DNA from: Collinsella aerofaciens
GTDB lineage: Bacteria > Actinomycetota > Coriobacteriia > Coriobacteriales > Coriobacteriaceae
Assembly: GCF_015561195.1 (NCBI RefSeq)
Contig: NZ_JADMSU010000002.1
Location: 186,001-250,000 of the forward strand
Length of the DNA stretch: 64,000 nucleotides
Direction of reading: 5' to 3'
Below the pieces are notes generated by a model that was not told where the DNA came from, did not search any database, and saw only the letters and a program-made list of their open reading frames with translations. Shown in pieces: positions 43,725 through 51,820 of the stretch. Made by a program: the position numbers and the translations under genes. Position 1 is the stretch's first letter. Each line of letters opens with the position of its first letter.

Positions 43725-44138
43725 ATGCAAGACTGCGTGATCTTGGGCAGCGTCGCCACGTTCGACGGCGTTGCGCCCGACAAGGCCCAAGCTCTGAAGG
43801 TGCTTGAGGAGGCTTCCGAGGTGTACAACGCCTGGCAGGTGTGGGACGAGTGCCGCGACGACGAGGCCAAGGCCGAATGCCGCCAGTCCCTCATGGAGGA
43901 GTGCGCCGACGTCGTGCAGGCGACTGCCAACCTCGTAAAGGCATGCGGCTGCAACGACATGCGCCTGCACCTCATGGACTGCGAGGACAGAGACCGCAAG
44001 CGCGGGCGCGTCACCGGCTCGAAGCCCTATCCTGGTGCCTGCGGGCGCGAGGGTTGCAAGCGCTTCGTGTTCGTGCCAATTCCTCGCCCCTATGGGGTGC
44101 TGAGCAAGATCAAGGCCAAGATTGGGGGCCTGAAGTGA
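43725..44138 (+). CDS. MazG-like nucleotide pyrophosphohydrolase
   Basis: 137 residues. KVLEEASEVYNAW and SLMEECADVVQATANL give the E-E-x-x-E and E-x-x-D helices of the all-alpha NTP pyrophosphatase (MazG-like) superfamily. The C-terminus has a short Cys/Arg-rich tail. It may alter nucleotide pools during infection. Confidence 0.7.
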   Translation: MQDCVILGSVATFDGVAPDKAQALKVLEEASEVYNAWQVWDECRDDEAKAECRQSLMEECADVVQATANLVKACGCNDMRLHLMDCEDRDRKRGRVTGSKPYPGACGREGCKRFVFVPIPRPYGVLSKIKAKIGGLK

Positions 44139-44263
44139 ACCGCGCGCAGAAGGTCATAGCCGCCGTGGTGTATGCCGGTAGCCTCGTGGCTGTGTCGCTC
44201 GCAATGATCGGGGTTTGTTCCCTGCTGGCTCGCTGGGTTGCCAGTATATGGGGGCTTGTGTAG
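44135..44263 (+). CDS. Very small membrane protein
   Basis: 42 residues from GTG, overlapping the MazG-like gene; one long hydrophobic helix (VIAAVVYAGSLVAVSLAMIG). Last gene of the early rightward operon before a strong terminator. Confidence 0.45.
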   Translation: MNRAQKVIAAVVYAGSLVAVSLAMIGVCSLLARWVASIWGLV

Positions 44264-44280
44264 CCCCTGAAGGCATGAAG

Positions 44281-44312
44281 AAGCCCCCTAGAATCGAATC
44301 TAGGGGGCTTTC
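44281..44312. terminator. Terminator between converging early blocks
   Basis: Arms AAGCCCCCTAGA/TCTAGGGGGCTT with a short loop, then T's on the + strand. It separates the rightward early operon from the leftward block. Confidence 0.8.
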
Positions 44313-44324
44313 TGCTGCCTGCTG

Positions 44325-44438
44325 CTATCTGCTCTGCCCTGTGGCCTTCTCGGCTGCTATAGCCTTCTCTAGGTCTCGTTTGGCCTCGCTGATGATCTGC
44401 AAAAGCTCGTGCCACTGCTTCGGCTCTCGGTCTTTCAT
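44325..44438 (-). CDS. Small helical phage protein
   Basis: 37 residues from the ATG at 44,438 (AAGG upstream): one charged helix, HELLQIISEAKRDLEKAIAAE. Last gene of the leftward block. Confidence 0.4.
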   Translation of the reverse strand: MKDREPKQWHELLQIISEAKRDLEKAIAAEKATGQSR

Positions 44439-44449
44439 GGCTTGCCTTT

Positions 44450-44773
44450 CTAGTTGTATGTGTCGCAGATGCTCGGGGTGCCGTCCCATAGGGTGAGCCG
44501 GTACCCGCATAATTCGAGTTCGGGGCTGTTCTTCGCCCTGCCGTAGTCCCTGACCTTGAGTCGCTTCCCGTTGTCGCTCGCCTCGCGGCCCATGATCGGG
44601 TCATAGGTGAAGCAGTTCGGCAAGGGCATGTACTTGCGCTCCCACTCGTAGGCGTCGGCCAAACCCTCGAAGGTGCTTTCTATGGGCCTGATCGTGGCTG
44701 TTTTCGCTGTGGCCTTGATGGCTTGGTAGAAACTGCCCTCGCATTCGAAAATGTCGCCTGCCTTTACCTGCAT
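44450..44773 (-). CDS. Hypothetical phage protein
   Basis: 107 residues behind AAAGGAG. Beta-rich start (VKAGDIFECEGSFYQAIKAT). No family recognised. Part of the leftward block 44.3-46.5 kb, in which each gene has its own good ribosome site and short gap. Confidence 0.55.
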   Translation of the reverse strand: MQVKAGDIFECEGSFYQAIKATAKTATIRPIESTFEGLADAYEWERKYMPLPNCFTYDPIMGREASDNGKRLKVRDYGRAKNSPELELCGYRLTLWDGTPSICDTYN

Positions 44774-44833
44774 GGTTCGCTCCTTTCTAAAGATCGGGGC
44801 AAGGCCTGAAGCCCTGCCCCTGTGTCGTTCCTG

Positions 44834-45493
44834 CTATGCCGGGAGGAGGTTGCCCCTCGGGGCCTCCATGCGCCGGCTGCGCACCGCGTCGCGGCCCCGT
44901 TGCATGCCTCGGCTTATGCTGTCGTTGTTGGTGGTTCGGGGGCCTCGGCTCTTCGAGGTCTTGAGGTTCAGTCCCTCCATGTAGTCGTCAACCTCCTTGG
45001 GGCAAACGATCATCAGCTCGAAGCTCTGCTTCTCAAGCTCCGACTTGACGCCCAGCACGAAGCCCATGGTGAAGTTCGTGTAGGCGTTGGAGTCCGTGTA
45101 GGCGAACTCCTCGTACTCGCGGCCCAGACGGTCGCCTGTCTTTAGAAGGTGCTCGAACACCAGCGCCGCAGCCTCCGAGTCTGCCTTGTAGCCCACGAAG
45201 ACGGGCTTCCATGACCGGCTACGCATGGTCGCCTTCTGCATGTAGGCCCTGCACCTGAAGTTTTCGGCCACCACCGCGAGGAGGCTTTGCGCCCATGGGC
45301 GCGAGGCTTTGCATCCCTCGGTCTCGGTAACCCGCTTCACCTCGTCGGCAAGCTCCCATTCCTCCACGTCGTTGTCCGCGATGAGCTTCTGGGCCTTGAG
45401 TGCGAACTGGATGGCCTCGGCCTCGTTGCAGCCGTTCTCCACGCTGTGCTCGCGAAGCTTCTTGATCTTCTCGATGATCTTTTCTCGTTCCAT
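44834..45493 (-). CDS. DUF2786-type phage protein
   Basis: 219 residues. EKIIEKIKKLREHSVENGCNEAEAIQFALKAQKLI pattern at the N-terminus is the DUF2786 unit; the remainder matches the companion domain (VFVGYKADSEAAALVFEHLL). A basic C-terminus (GRDAVRSRRMEAPRG) suggests nucleic-acid contact. AAAGGAGGT precedes the ATG. Confidence 0.75.
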   Translation of the reverse strand: MEREKIIEKIKKLREHSVENGCNEAEAIQFALKAQKLIADNDVEEWELADEVKRVTETEGCKASRPWAQSLLAVVAENFRCRAYMQKATMRSRSWKPVFVGYKADSEAAALVFEHLLKTGDRLGREYEEFAYTDSNAYTNFTMGFVLGVKSELEKQSFELMIVCPKEVDDYMEGLNLKTSKSRGPRTTNNDSISRGMQRGRDAVRSRRMEAPRGNLLPA

Positions 45494-45543
45494 GGTTGAA
45501 ACCTCCTTTATGGGAGGGGCTAGGCCCCCCCTGTAGTGATCTG

Positions 45544-45879
45544 TTACTTTTCCCAGAGGTAGCCGAATGCCTCGGCTATCCTGGGAACCTCGATTACCTT
45601 TTGGGGCGTGAAATTGGTTTCGCGCTCGAAGAAATTCAGGCCGTACTTGCGGTTGATCTCCTCAAGCTCGGCCAGGTTGAAGTAGCCCATCTCCGGGACT
45701 GCCCCGAAGACGAACCCGAACATGTCGCCGGTCTCCTCGTCGTACTCGGTGGCGTAGAAGTCCCAGCCGTTGAAGCAGCTGAACCAGTGGCCGTAAACGA
45801 TCGTCTCGGCCTTCTTGCCATCCTGCGAGTAGAGGGGCGGGAGCTTCTTCTGAAGCTCTTTCGTCATGAGCTTTTGCAT
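45544..45879 (-). CDS. DUF2958 domain protein
   Basis: 111 residues. LMTKELQKKLPPLYSQDG, YGHWFSCFNGWDFYATEYD and MGYFNLAELEEINRKYGL align with the accessory-region protein at 8,592-8,891. Family function unknown; often found with mobile-element genes for DNA defence or transfer. Member of the leftward block. Confidence 0.78.
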   Translation of the reverse strand: MQKLMTKELQKKLPPLYSQDGKKAETIVYGHWFSCFNGWDFYATEYDEETGDMFGFVFGAVPEMGYFNLAELEEINRKYGLNFFERETNFTPQKVIEVPRIAEAFGYLWEK

Positions 45880-45905
45880 GGTATGATCTCCTGTGTGTTG
45901 TTGTG

Positions 45906-45928
45906 GGAGGCCCCTTTTCGGGGCCTCC
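45906..45928 (-). terminator. Hairpin between leftward genes
   Basis: Nine-base perfect arms GGAGGCCCC/GGGGCCTCC around TTTTC, just past the stop of the gene at 45,937. No clear T run; may attenuate. Confidence 0.5.
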
Positions 45929-45936
45929 TGCTTGCT

Positions 45937-46470
45937 TTAGGCTGCTTGCTCTGCCGGTCTGATGGGGTTCGTCTCGCCGATGTTCCAATCAACGGTTTTG
46001 GCGTTCTGCCACTTTCCCTGATCATCCATGTAGTAGAATCCGTGCTTTCCGAAGTACTTCCGGACTTTCAAGGCCCCTGACTCGATGCCCTCGGCTATGA
46101 CCTGCTTTCGAAGATCCTTGACCATGTAAATAATGGCCTCCTCGTCGCTGTTGGCCTTGAATGCCTCGGTTACCTGTGCAAGGTAGTTATCGCAAGCCCT
46201 CATGATCTCCACTTGCTCGTAATCGGCTCGGGGGATCTCGTTAATTGGCCTGTGCTTCGTGGCCTCCACTGTGTACCTGCCAAGCTCGGGAAAAGCCATG
46301 TACTCGTTTACAAGCTTCAAGGCTGTTGCAAGCTCTAGGCCATCCTTTCGGCCCTGGGGGCCTTTCCTGAAGTAGCCTCGTGCTCTCATACCCTCAACTA
46401 TGGCTAGGATCGTGTGGTTGCTCACCAGCTGACCACTTACCACCAGATCTAAACTCTGCTGCTCTGCCAT
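45937..46470 (-). CDS. Hypothetical phage protein, head of leftward block
   Basis: 177 residues behind AAGGAGG. First gene of the leftward transcript, starting next to the repeat-rich control region at 46,480-46,690. Segment ADYEQVEIMRACDNYLAQ and a YFGKHGFYYMDDQGKW stretch; no recognised fold. May be a regulator given its position, but this is only inference. Confidence 0.5.
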   Translation of the reverse strand: MAEQQSLDLVVSGQLVSNHTILAIVEGMRARGYFRKGPQGRKDGLELATALKLVNEYMAFPELGRYTVEATKHRPINEIPRADYEQVEIMRACDNYLAQVTEAFKANSDEEAIIYMVKDLRKQVIAEGIESGALKVRKYFGKHGFYYMDDQGKWQNAKTVDWNIGETNPIRPAEQAA

Positions 46471-46552
46471 CTCTGTAGCCTCCTTATTCGGTTCTAAAGC
46501 TGCTTGCTAGCTCTGTGGGCTTTGTGGCCCTCATTGCTGACAACTGAATTAT

Positions 46553-46620
46553 TGCACAATAATTAGTGTGCTATAGGCATAATGCACAATAGTTATTGTT
46601 CTACACAATACCTGCACAAT
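46553..46620. promoter_or_regulatory. Three TGCACAAT repeats at 30-bp intervals
   Basis: TGCACAAT occurs at 46,553, 46,583 and 46,613, an exact 30-base period (about three helical turns), each followed by TATTG-like half-sites. The surrounding 200 bases are AT-rich and separate the leftward block from the divergent XRE gene at 46,692. Likely operators for that regulator. Confidence 0.6.
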
Positions 46621-46691
46621 TCCTATTGTTGTATCCCTATTGCTATTGCTGTATCATCAGGGGATCAGATCAAGGCATGGAGGGAGGTTGC

Positions 46692-46946
46692 ATGACACCG
46701 ACTGAGGCGCTTAAAGAAATGCTTGACCGTTCCGGCATGAGCATGTACGCGCTTTCAAAGGCCATGGGCAAGAGCAGGAACTACGTTCATAACACGATCA
46801 AACAAGGTTCCGACCTTGGCGCGGGAAACCTCGCGCTCATGGCTTCTCACATGGGATTTAAGCTGACGTTGAACGGAATGGGCGAACCCATCGAGATAAC
46901 GGAGAGGAGCGAAGATGCCGACGATAATCAAGGGCCAGCCGACTAG
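46692..46946 (+). CDS. XRE-family regulator
   Basis: 84 residues from the ATG at 46,692 behind GGAGGTT. Helix-turn-helix MSMYALSKAMGKSRNYVHNTI and an acidic tail. Divergent from the leftward block over the TGCACAAT repeats, so it probably controls both directions. Overlaps the PAPS-reductase-like gene. Confidence 0.75.
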   Translation: MTPTEALKEMLDRSGMSMYALSKAMGKSRNYVHNTIKQGSDLGAGNLALMASHMGFKLTLNGMGEPIEITERSEDADDNQGPAD

Positions 46947-47625
46947 CGCCGAGATTCGCAAGCGGCTCAAGGCGGAAGGACGCCCCGTGGTGCTTTCCTG
47001 CTCGCTGGGCAAGGACTCGCTGGCCGCCTGGGTGGCGCTTGAGGACGAGGGTATAGAGGTCGTGCCGATCTACTACTGGTCTATCCCGGGCCTTCCGATG
47101 GTCGAGCAGAACGTGCGAACCATCGAGAAGGTGTTCGGCGTGAAGATACACCAGTACCCGCACCCCAGATGGTCGAGGACGCTCAACAACTGCGTGTTCC
47201 AAAGCCCGGCGCACTGCGACGTGATCGAGGCCGCGAACATGCCGGTCTACAGCTACGACGACATGCGCCCCTACATCCTCGAAGACCTCGGCCTGCCCGA
47301 TAACACGTGGTTCTGCGACGGCGTGCGCGCCTGCGACAACCCGTACCGTCGAGCCAGCCTCACCAAGCACGGCCTCATGAAGCATACCACGCACAAGGCC
47401 TCGGTGGTTGCAGACTGGACGAAGGCAGAGGTCATGGATGCGATCGCCCGCAGGGGCATCGGCCTGCCTCCGGACTACGAGCTGTTCGGGCGCAGCTTCG
47501 ACGGCCTGGACATGCGCTTCATGAAGCCCCTGCGCGAGAAGCGCCCCGACGATTTCGCCGTGGTCAAGAAGTGGTACCCGTTCATCGAGGCAGACGAGAA
47601 GAGGTGGGAGCACTATGGGCTTTAA
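46915..47625 (+). CDS. PAPS reductase-like (ATP-PPi loop) protein
   Basis: 236 residues. PP-loop VVLSCSLGKDSLAAW near residue 30 and a central CDGVRACDNPYRR region place it with the phage-borne PAPS reductase/adenine nucleotide alpha-hydrolase group. The loop reads SLGKDS rather than SGGKDS. Phages use related proteins in base or backbone modification, but no partner enzymes are recognisable nearby. Start overlaps the XRE gene. Confidence 0.75.
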   Translation: MPTIIKGQPTSAEIRKRLKAEGRPVVLSCSLGKDSLAAWVALEDEGIEVVPIYYWSIPGLPMVEQNVRTIEKVFGVKIHQYPHPRWSRTLNNCVFQSPAHCDVIEAANMPVYSYDDMRPYILEDLGLPDNTWFCDGVRACDNPYRRASLTKHGLMKHTTHKASVVADWTKAEVMDAIARRGIGLPPDYELFGRSFDGLDMRFMKPLREKRPDDFAVVKKWYPFIEADEKRWEHYGL

Positions 47626-48193
47626 GTTTGAGAAGCCGCAGAAGGCGCGTAAAGAGGCTAAGGCGGCCGAGGAAGCGCAGCTGACCGACCACCAGAAAAG
47701 CTACCGAGACCGCGAGAAGCGCGAGGAGAAGCGCTTTCAGATGGCCGTCGATTCCGGCTTCTGGATCTGCTTCTGCTTCCATGACGCCGAGGAGCGCGGG
47801 CGCTTCGCCGATCTGGTCAAGGCCGATGCCGAGGGCTGGACGTTCGGCGACGTAATCCGCCCCGTGTTCGAGGAGCGCATAGGCCTTCAGAACAAGCGGC
47901 AGTTCAAGCCGAAGGAGCAGAAGGGCACGCCGATGCCGAACCCGCTCGATTCGGTCGATACCACCGACAGCCTCGAAGGCGACAGCTTCGCCGAGGCCGA
48001 TGCCATACTCAAGGCGTTCGAGTCGCTTGAGGTTAAGCCCTACTACGACAACGTTTGGAGCAGCGCCTACTACGTCGTGTGCGTGTTCCGCGACTCCGAC
48101 GACCTCGAAAGCTTCATCAGGGAGTATGCCCTGGCGAAGTACGGCGACCTGTACATGGACGGGTCGAAGATCCTTGAGGCCCTTGAGGCCTAA
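47615..48193 (+). CDS. Hypothetical phage protein
   Basis: 192 residues. A basic coiled-coil N-terminus is followed by two related alpha/beta units (FWICFCFHDAEERGRFADLV at about 50 and YYVVCVFRDSDDLESFIREY at about 150). The units look like an internal duplication. Starts within the end of the PAPS-reductase-like gene, so the two are coupled and may act together. Confidence 0.65.
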   Translation: MGFKFEKPQKARKEAKAAEEAQLTDHQKSYRDREKREEKRFQMAVDSGFWICFCFHDAEERGRFADLVKADAEGWTFGDVIRPVFEERIGLQNKRQFKPKEQKGTPMPNPLDSVDTTDSLEGDSFAEADAILKAFESLEVKPYYDNVWSSAYYVVCVFRDSDDLESFIREYALAKYGDLYMDGSKILEALEA

Positions 48194-48220
48194 GGCCAAT
48201 CTCACGCGCATAGGAAAATC

Positions 48221-48246
48221 AAGGCGTCCTTCGGGACGCCTTTTTT
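48221..48246 (+). terminator. Strong terminator
   Basis: AAGGCGTCC-TTCG-GGACGCCTT followed by TTTT; TTCG is a stabilising tetraloop. Confidence 0.9.
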
Positions 48247-48272
48247 GTTCCCGAAAACGAGAGGAGGCAGGC

Positions 48273-48374
48273 ATGTTCGGTCGTATTCGCCGCGCAGCGG
48301 GAAACATCGCCAACCGAGTGCGCTCCGCGTTCAATCGCGGTCGCGGCAGCTCTTCCGGCCGCTCCTCCTACTAA
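48273..48374 (+). CDS. Tiny basic peptide
   Basis: 33 residues, strongly basic (MFGRIRRAAGNIANRVRSAFNR), with GAGGAGG upstream and flanked by terminators on both sides. The good ribosome site and isolated transcript argue for a real gene. May bind nucleic acid or membrane. Confidence 0.45.
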   Translation: MFGRIRRAAGNIANRVRSAFNRGRGSSSGRSSY

Positions 48375-48384
48375 GGGGGAACCC

Positions 48385-48419
48385 AGGGCCAGCGCGATCA
48401 TAAGGCGCTGGCCCTTTCC
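48385..48419 (+). terminator. Terminator before the late operon
   Basis: Arms AGGGCCAGCGC/GCGCTGGCCCT (48,385-48,395 and 48,405-48,415) then TTT. Separates the tiny basic gene from terminase genes. Confidence 0.75.
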
Positions 48420-48451
48420 ATCGTCAAAGCAAAACAGAGAGGAGTGAACGC

Positions 48452-48691
48452 ATGGCAGCCAAGCGAGAGAAGCCCACGCTTCCCACCGACACAGACTGGC
48501 CCGCCGAGACCGTCACATGGTTCAACGCGTGGCGCGACGACCGTTGCAGCGACCGCTGGGACGAGCGCCAGTGGCAGTACGTCATGGACACCGCCATCGT
48601 CCACGCCCTCGTGTACGGCTCCAACGACTTCGGCGCGCTCGCCGAGCTTGACAAGCGCCTGCGCTTCATGGGCCTCACGTTCGAGGACTAG
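48452..48691 (+). CDS. Small phage protein before terminase
   Basis: 79 residues behind GAGGAG. WPAETVTWFNAWRDDRC...WDERQWQYVMDTA resembles the C-terminal part of P27-like terminase small subunits. Starts the late operon; probably helps DNA packaging. Confidence 0.6.
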   Translation: MAAKREKPTLPTDTDWPAETVTWFNAWRDDRCSDRWDERQWQYVMDTAIVHALVYGSNDFGALAELDKRLRFMGLTFED

Positions 48692-48693
48692 CC

Positions 48694-49107
48694 ATGAACG
48701 ACCAGAACCTCATCAAGCCGAAGCGCGACCAGACGCCCGAGCAGCGCCGGGCCGCTGCCTCGAAGGCCGGCAAGGCCGCCGCCAAGAAGCGCCGCGAGAA
48801 GAAGCAGCTGCAGGAGATCGCCAAGACCGTGCTGCACATGCCGTTCGAGGGCACCGACGCCGAGCTGGACGAGCTGGAGGGGATGTCCTTCGAGGACTAC
48901 CCCGACCGCAAGCTCACGGTCTCCGAGATAAGCGTGCTCAAGGTCGCCAGGAAGGCCATGAAGGGCGACATAGCCGCGCTTCAGTTCCTTCGCGACACCG
49001 CAGGCGAGAAGCCCGTCGAGAAGGTCGAGGTGGCAGCGGACGTGTCGCACGCGGCCGAGGAGATCGGCAAGCTGATAGAGGCGAAGCGCCATGCCGACAA
49101 GGGCTGA
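48694..49107 (+). CDS. Probable terminase small subunit
   Basis: 137 residues. A basic Ala/Lys N-terminal region (TPEQRRAAASKAGKAAAKKRREKK) and a helical rest with KLTVSEISVLKVARKAMKGD. Located directly before the large subunit and overlapping it. Recognises the packaging site. Confidence 0.65.
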   Translation: MNDQNLIKPKRDQTPEQRRAAASKAGKAAAKKRREKKQLQEIAKTVLHMPFEGTDAELDELEGMSFEDYPDRKLTVSEISVLKVARKAMKGDIAALQFLRDTAGEKPVEKVEVAADVSHAAEEIGKLIEAKRHADKG

Positions 49108-50368
49108 CCTCATCGACCTGGTGTACGACTGCCCCGCCGACATAGCCGTGAAGCTGGGATACGACAAGCTCACCGACCTGCACAACAAGTGGATCAAGGA
49201 CATGGTGTTCGGCACCGAGGACGAGACCATCCAGGCGCACCGAGGCTCGTTCAAGACCACGTGCCTGCACATCTCGTTCGCCTTCATCCTCGTGCTGTTC
49301 CCCGGCGAGCGCGTCATATTCCTGCGCAAGACCGACGACGACGTGGCGGAGGTCATGACGGCCACGGCCAACGTTCTTCAATCGGAGTGGTTCCAGGCCC
49401 TCGGGCGCATGCTCTACGGCACCGACCTCGTGATAACCAAGGCCACGCAGTCCTCGGTGTCGACGAACCTCAAACAGGGCGTGTCGGGCGCTCCCCAGTT
49501 GCTGGGGCTTGGCTGCGGCGGCTCTCTCACGGGCAAGCACGCCGACAAGGTGTTCACCGACGACATCGTGAACGTGAAGGACAGGGTGTCCGCAGCCGAG
49601 CGCGAGCGCATCAAGCTGCTGTACATGGAGCTTCAGAACATCCGCAACCGAGGCGGGCGCATCTTCAACACGGGCACGCCGTGGCACAAGGACGACGCCT
49701 TCCAGCTGATGCCCAACATCCGCCGATGGAGCTGCTTCGAGACGGGACTCATGAGCCGCGAGGACATAGAGCGCGTGCGCGCCAGCATGTCGCCTTCGCT
49801 TTTCGCTGCCAACTACGAGCTGAAGCACATCGCCGACGAGGACGCCATGTTCACCAACGCGCAGTTCTTCAAGGAGCCGCAGCTTTTGGCGGACGGTATA
49901 GGCCACATAGACGCGAGCTACGGCGGCGCTGACTACACGGCCTTCACCTGCGTTAGGGAGAAGGGCGGCATCTGGTACGCGCACATCCGCATGTGGCATA
50001 GGCACGTAGACGACTGCCTCGACGAGATCCTGAAGGAGTGCAAGGCCCTGCGCATCGGCACCGTCTTCTGCGAGTCGAACGCCGACAAGGGCTATCTGCG
50101 CAAGTCCATCATCCGCAGGGGGCACCCGTGCTGCTCCTACCAGGAGGCGGAGAACAAGTACATCAAGATAAGCACGCACCTGCGCAGCCAGTGGGCCAAC
50201 GTGAGATTCCTCGACTGCGACCAGTACCCGCTCGACGCGGACGCATTGAACCAGGTGCTCGACTACAGCGAGAACGCAGCGCACGACGACATGCCGGATT
50301 CGCTCGCAAGCGCGATAAGGCAGTGGCAGAGCAAGCCGGGCGTGAAGTTCTTCAAGGGAGGCATATAA
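49091..50368 (+). CDS. Terminase large subunit
   Basis: 425 residues. The ATPase has Walker A-like AHRGSFKTTC and Walker B KVFTDDIV; the RNaseH-like nuclease has HIDASYGGADYTAF and a late HDDMPDSLAS. It cuts and pumps phage DNA into the head. Complete; it ends at the portal GTG. Confidence 0.93.
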   Translation: MPTRADLIDLVYDCPADIAVKLGYDKLTDLHNKWIKDMVFGTEDETIQAHRGSFKTTCLHISFAFILVLFPGERVIFLRKTDDDVAEVMTATANVLQSEWFQALGRMLYGTDLVITKATQSSVSTNLKQGVSGAPQLLGLGCGGSLTGKHADKVFTDDIVNVKDRVSAAERERIKLLYMELQNIRNRGGRIFNTGTPWHKDDAFQLMPNIRRWSCFETGLMSREDIERVRASMSPSLFAANYELKHIADEDAMFTNAQFFKEPQLLADGIGHIDASYGGADYTAFTCVREKGGIWYAHIRMWHRHVDDCLDEILKECKALRIGTVFCESNADKGYLRKSIIRRGHPCCSYQEAENKYIKISTHLRSQWANVRFLDCDQYPLDADALNQVLDYSENAAHDDMPDSLASAIRQWQSKPGVKFFKGGI

Positions 50369-51820
50369 GTGGCGCACGAGTTCCATTCCTTCTACTACGA
50401 CCAGATGCAGCGCGAGCCTGAGACCGAGGACTTCCGCGTGCCCGCCGGCACCGAGATGACGCCCGAGCTGCTTCAGAGGCTCATCGACGAGTTCGAGCAG
50501 GCCCACAAGCCGCGCTACGAGTACCTGGACGCGGCCTACAGGGGCCATTACGCCATCTTCGACCGCGCCTGGCGCAGGAAGCCCGACTACAAGCCCGACA
50601 ACCGCATGGCTGCGGACTTCGCATACACCATCACGCAGACCTTCGAGGGCTACTTCATCGGCGTGCCCATGACGCTTTCCGTGCGAAACGCCGAGGGGAT
50701 GCCCGATTCGCGGAAAAGCGCCGTGGAGGCGTTCATCGCCGAGTTCACGGCGAGAAACCTTCAGGAGGACGTGGACGCAGAGCTTTCGAAGATGGCCTCG
50801 AAGTTCGGCCATGCCTACGAGATGCTTTACCAAGACGAGGACGGCATGCCGCGCTCAATCGCGGTAGCGCCGCTGACCGCCTTCATGGTGTACGACGACT
50901 CCGTGCTGAAGCGCCCGCTGTTCTTTGTGCGCTGGTTCTACGGCGACGACGGGGCCATCAAGGGCAGCTGGTCGGATGCCGCGCAGGTGGTCGATTTCGC
51001 CCGCACAAACGATGGCTTCGCCTTCGGCGAGCCTAGCGCGCATGCGTTCGGAAGCGTGCCCGCGGTCGATTTCCGCCAGAATACCGAGGGGCGCGGCCTC
51101 TACGAGGGCGTGCTGTCGCTCATCGAGCAGTACAACGCCGTGCTGTCCGAGAAGGCCAACGACGTCGAGTACTTCAGCGATTGCTACATGGTGGTCAAGG
51201 GCAAGGAGCTTGACGAGTCCGAGATAGAGAATATCCGCGAGAACAAGATCATCAACCTGTTCGGCGAATCGACCGAGGGCCTCGACGTGATGTTCCTCGT
51301 GAAGCCGAACGCCGACGGCGTGCAGGAAAACCTCATCAACCGCCTGGAAACGCTCATCTACAAGACTGCCATGGTGCCCGACATCACCGACGACAACTTC
51401 GCCACGGCCTCCGGCATAGCGCTCAAGATGCGCATGATGCCCATGAGCAACCTGGCGCGAAACAAAGAGCTGAAGTTCAGGCGCGGCGTGCAGGAGCGCA
51501 TGCGCCTTCTGACCGCCTACCCCAACGCCGATTTCGCGGGCGACGACTGGCAGGCCGTGGAAGTGACCATGCACCGCAACATGCCCGACGACCTGCAATC
51601 CGAGGCAAGCGTGGCCGGGCAGCTCTCTGGCATCGTGTCCGAGGAGACCCAGCTTTCCGTGCTCTCGTGCGTGAGCGACCCGAAGGCAGAGATGCAGCGC
51701 AAGCGCGACGAACAGGAAGAGAAGGCCGACGCCATAAGCGGCGGCATGCCCACCAATAGGACGGCTCAGGCCGATGACACCGAAGAGGAAGGAACCAACG
51801 ATGAAGGTAGCGATCTATAG
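50369..51820 (+). CDS. Portal protein (SPP1 gp6-like)
   Basis: 483 residues from GTG. Contains RLIDEFEQAHKPRYEYLDAAY, NRMAADFAYTITQTFEGYFIG and a LNPxx-free core typical of the SPP1-type portal, with an acidic C-terminus. Forms the dodecameric gate for DNA at one head vertex. Overlaps the next gene. Confidence 0.9.
   Translation: MAHEFHSFYYDQMQREPETEDFRVPAGTEMTPELLQRLIDEFEQAHKPRYEYLDAAYRGHYAIFDRAWRRKPDYKPDNRMAADFAYTITQTFEGYFIGVPMTLSVRNAEGMPDSRKSAVEAFIAEFTARNLQEDVDAELSKMASKFGHAYEMLYQDEDGMPRSIAVAPLTAFMVYDDSVLKRPLFFVRWFYGDDGAIKGSWSDAAQVVDFARTNDGFAFGEPSAHAFGSVPAVDFRQNTEGRGLYEGVLSLIEQYNAVLSEKANDVEYFSDCYMVVKGKELDESEIENIRENKIINLFGESTEGLDVMFLVKPNADGVQENLINRLETLIYKTAMVPDITDDNFATASGIALKMRMMPMSNLARNKELKFRRGVQERMRLLTAYPNADFAGDDWQAVEVTMHRNMPDDLQSEASVAGQLSGIVSEETQLSVLSCVSDPKAEMQRKRDEQEEKADAISGGMPTNRTAQADDTEEEGTNDEGSDL

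Noticed and set aside
48938-50833. Long open frame (631 codons) on the - strand opposite terminase and portal
   Set aside because: Antisense shadow of high-GC genes; no ribosome site, no conserved motif, and the + strand genes are certain.
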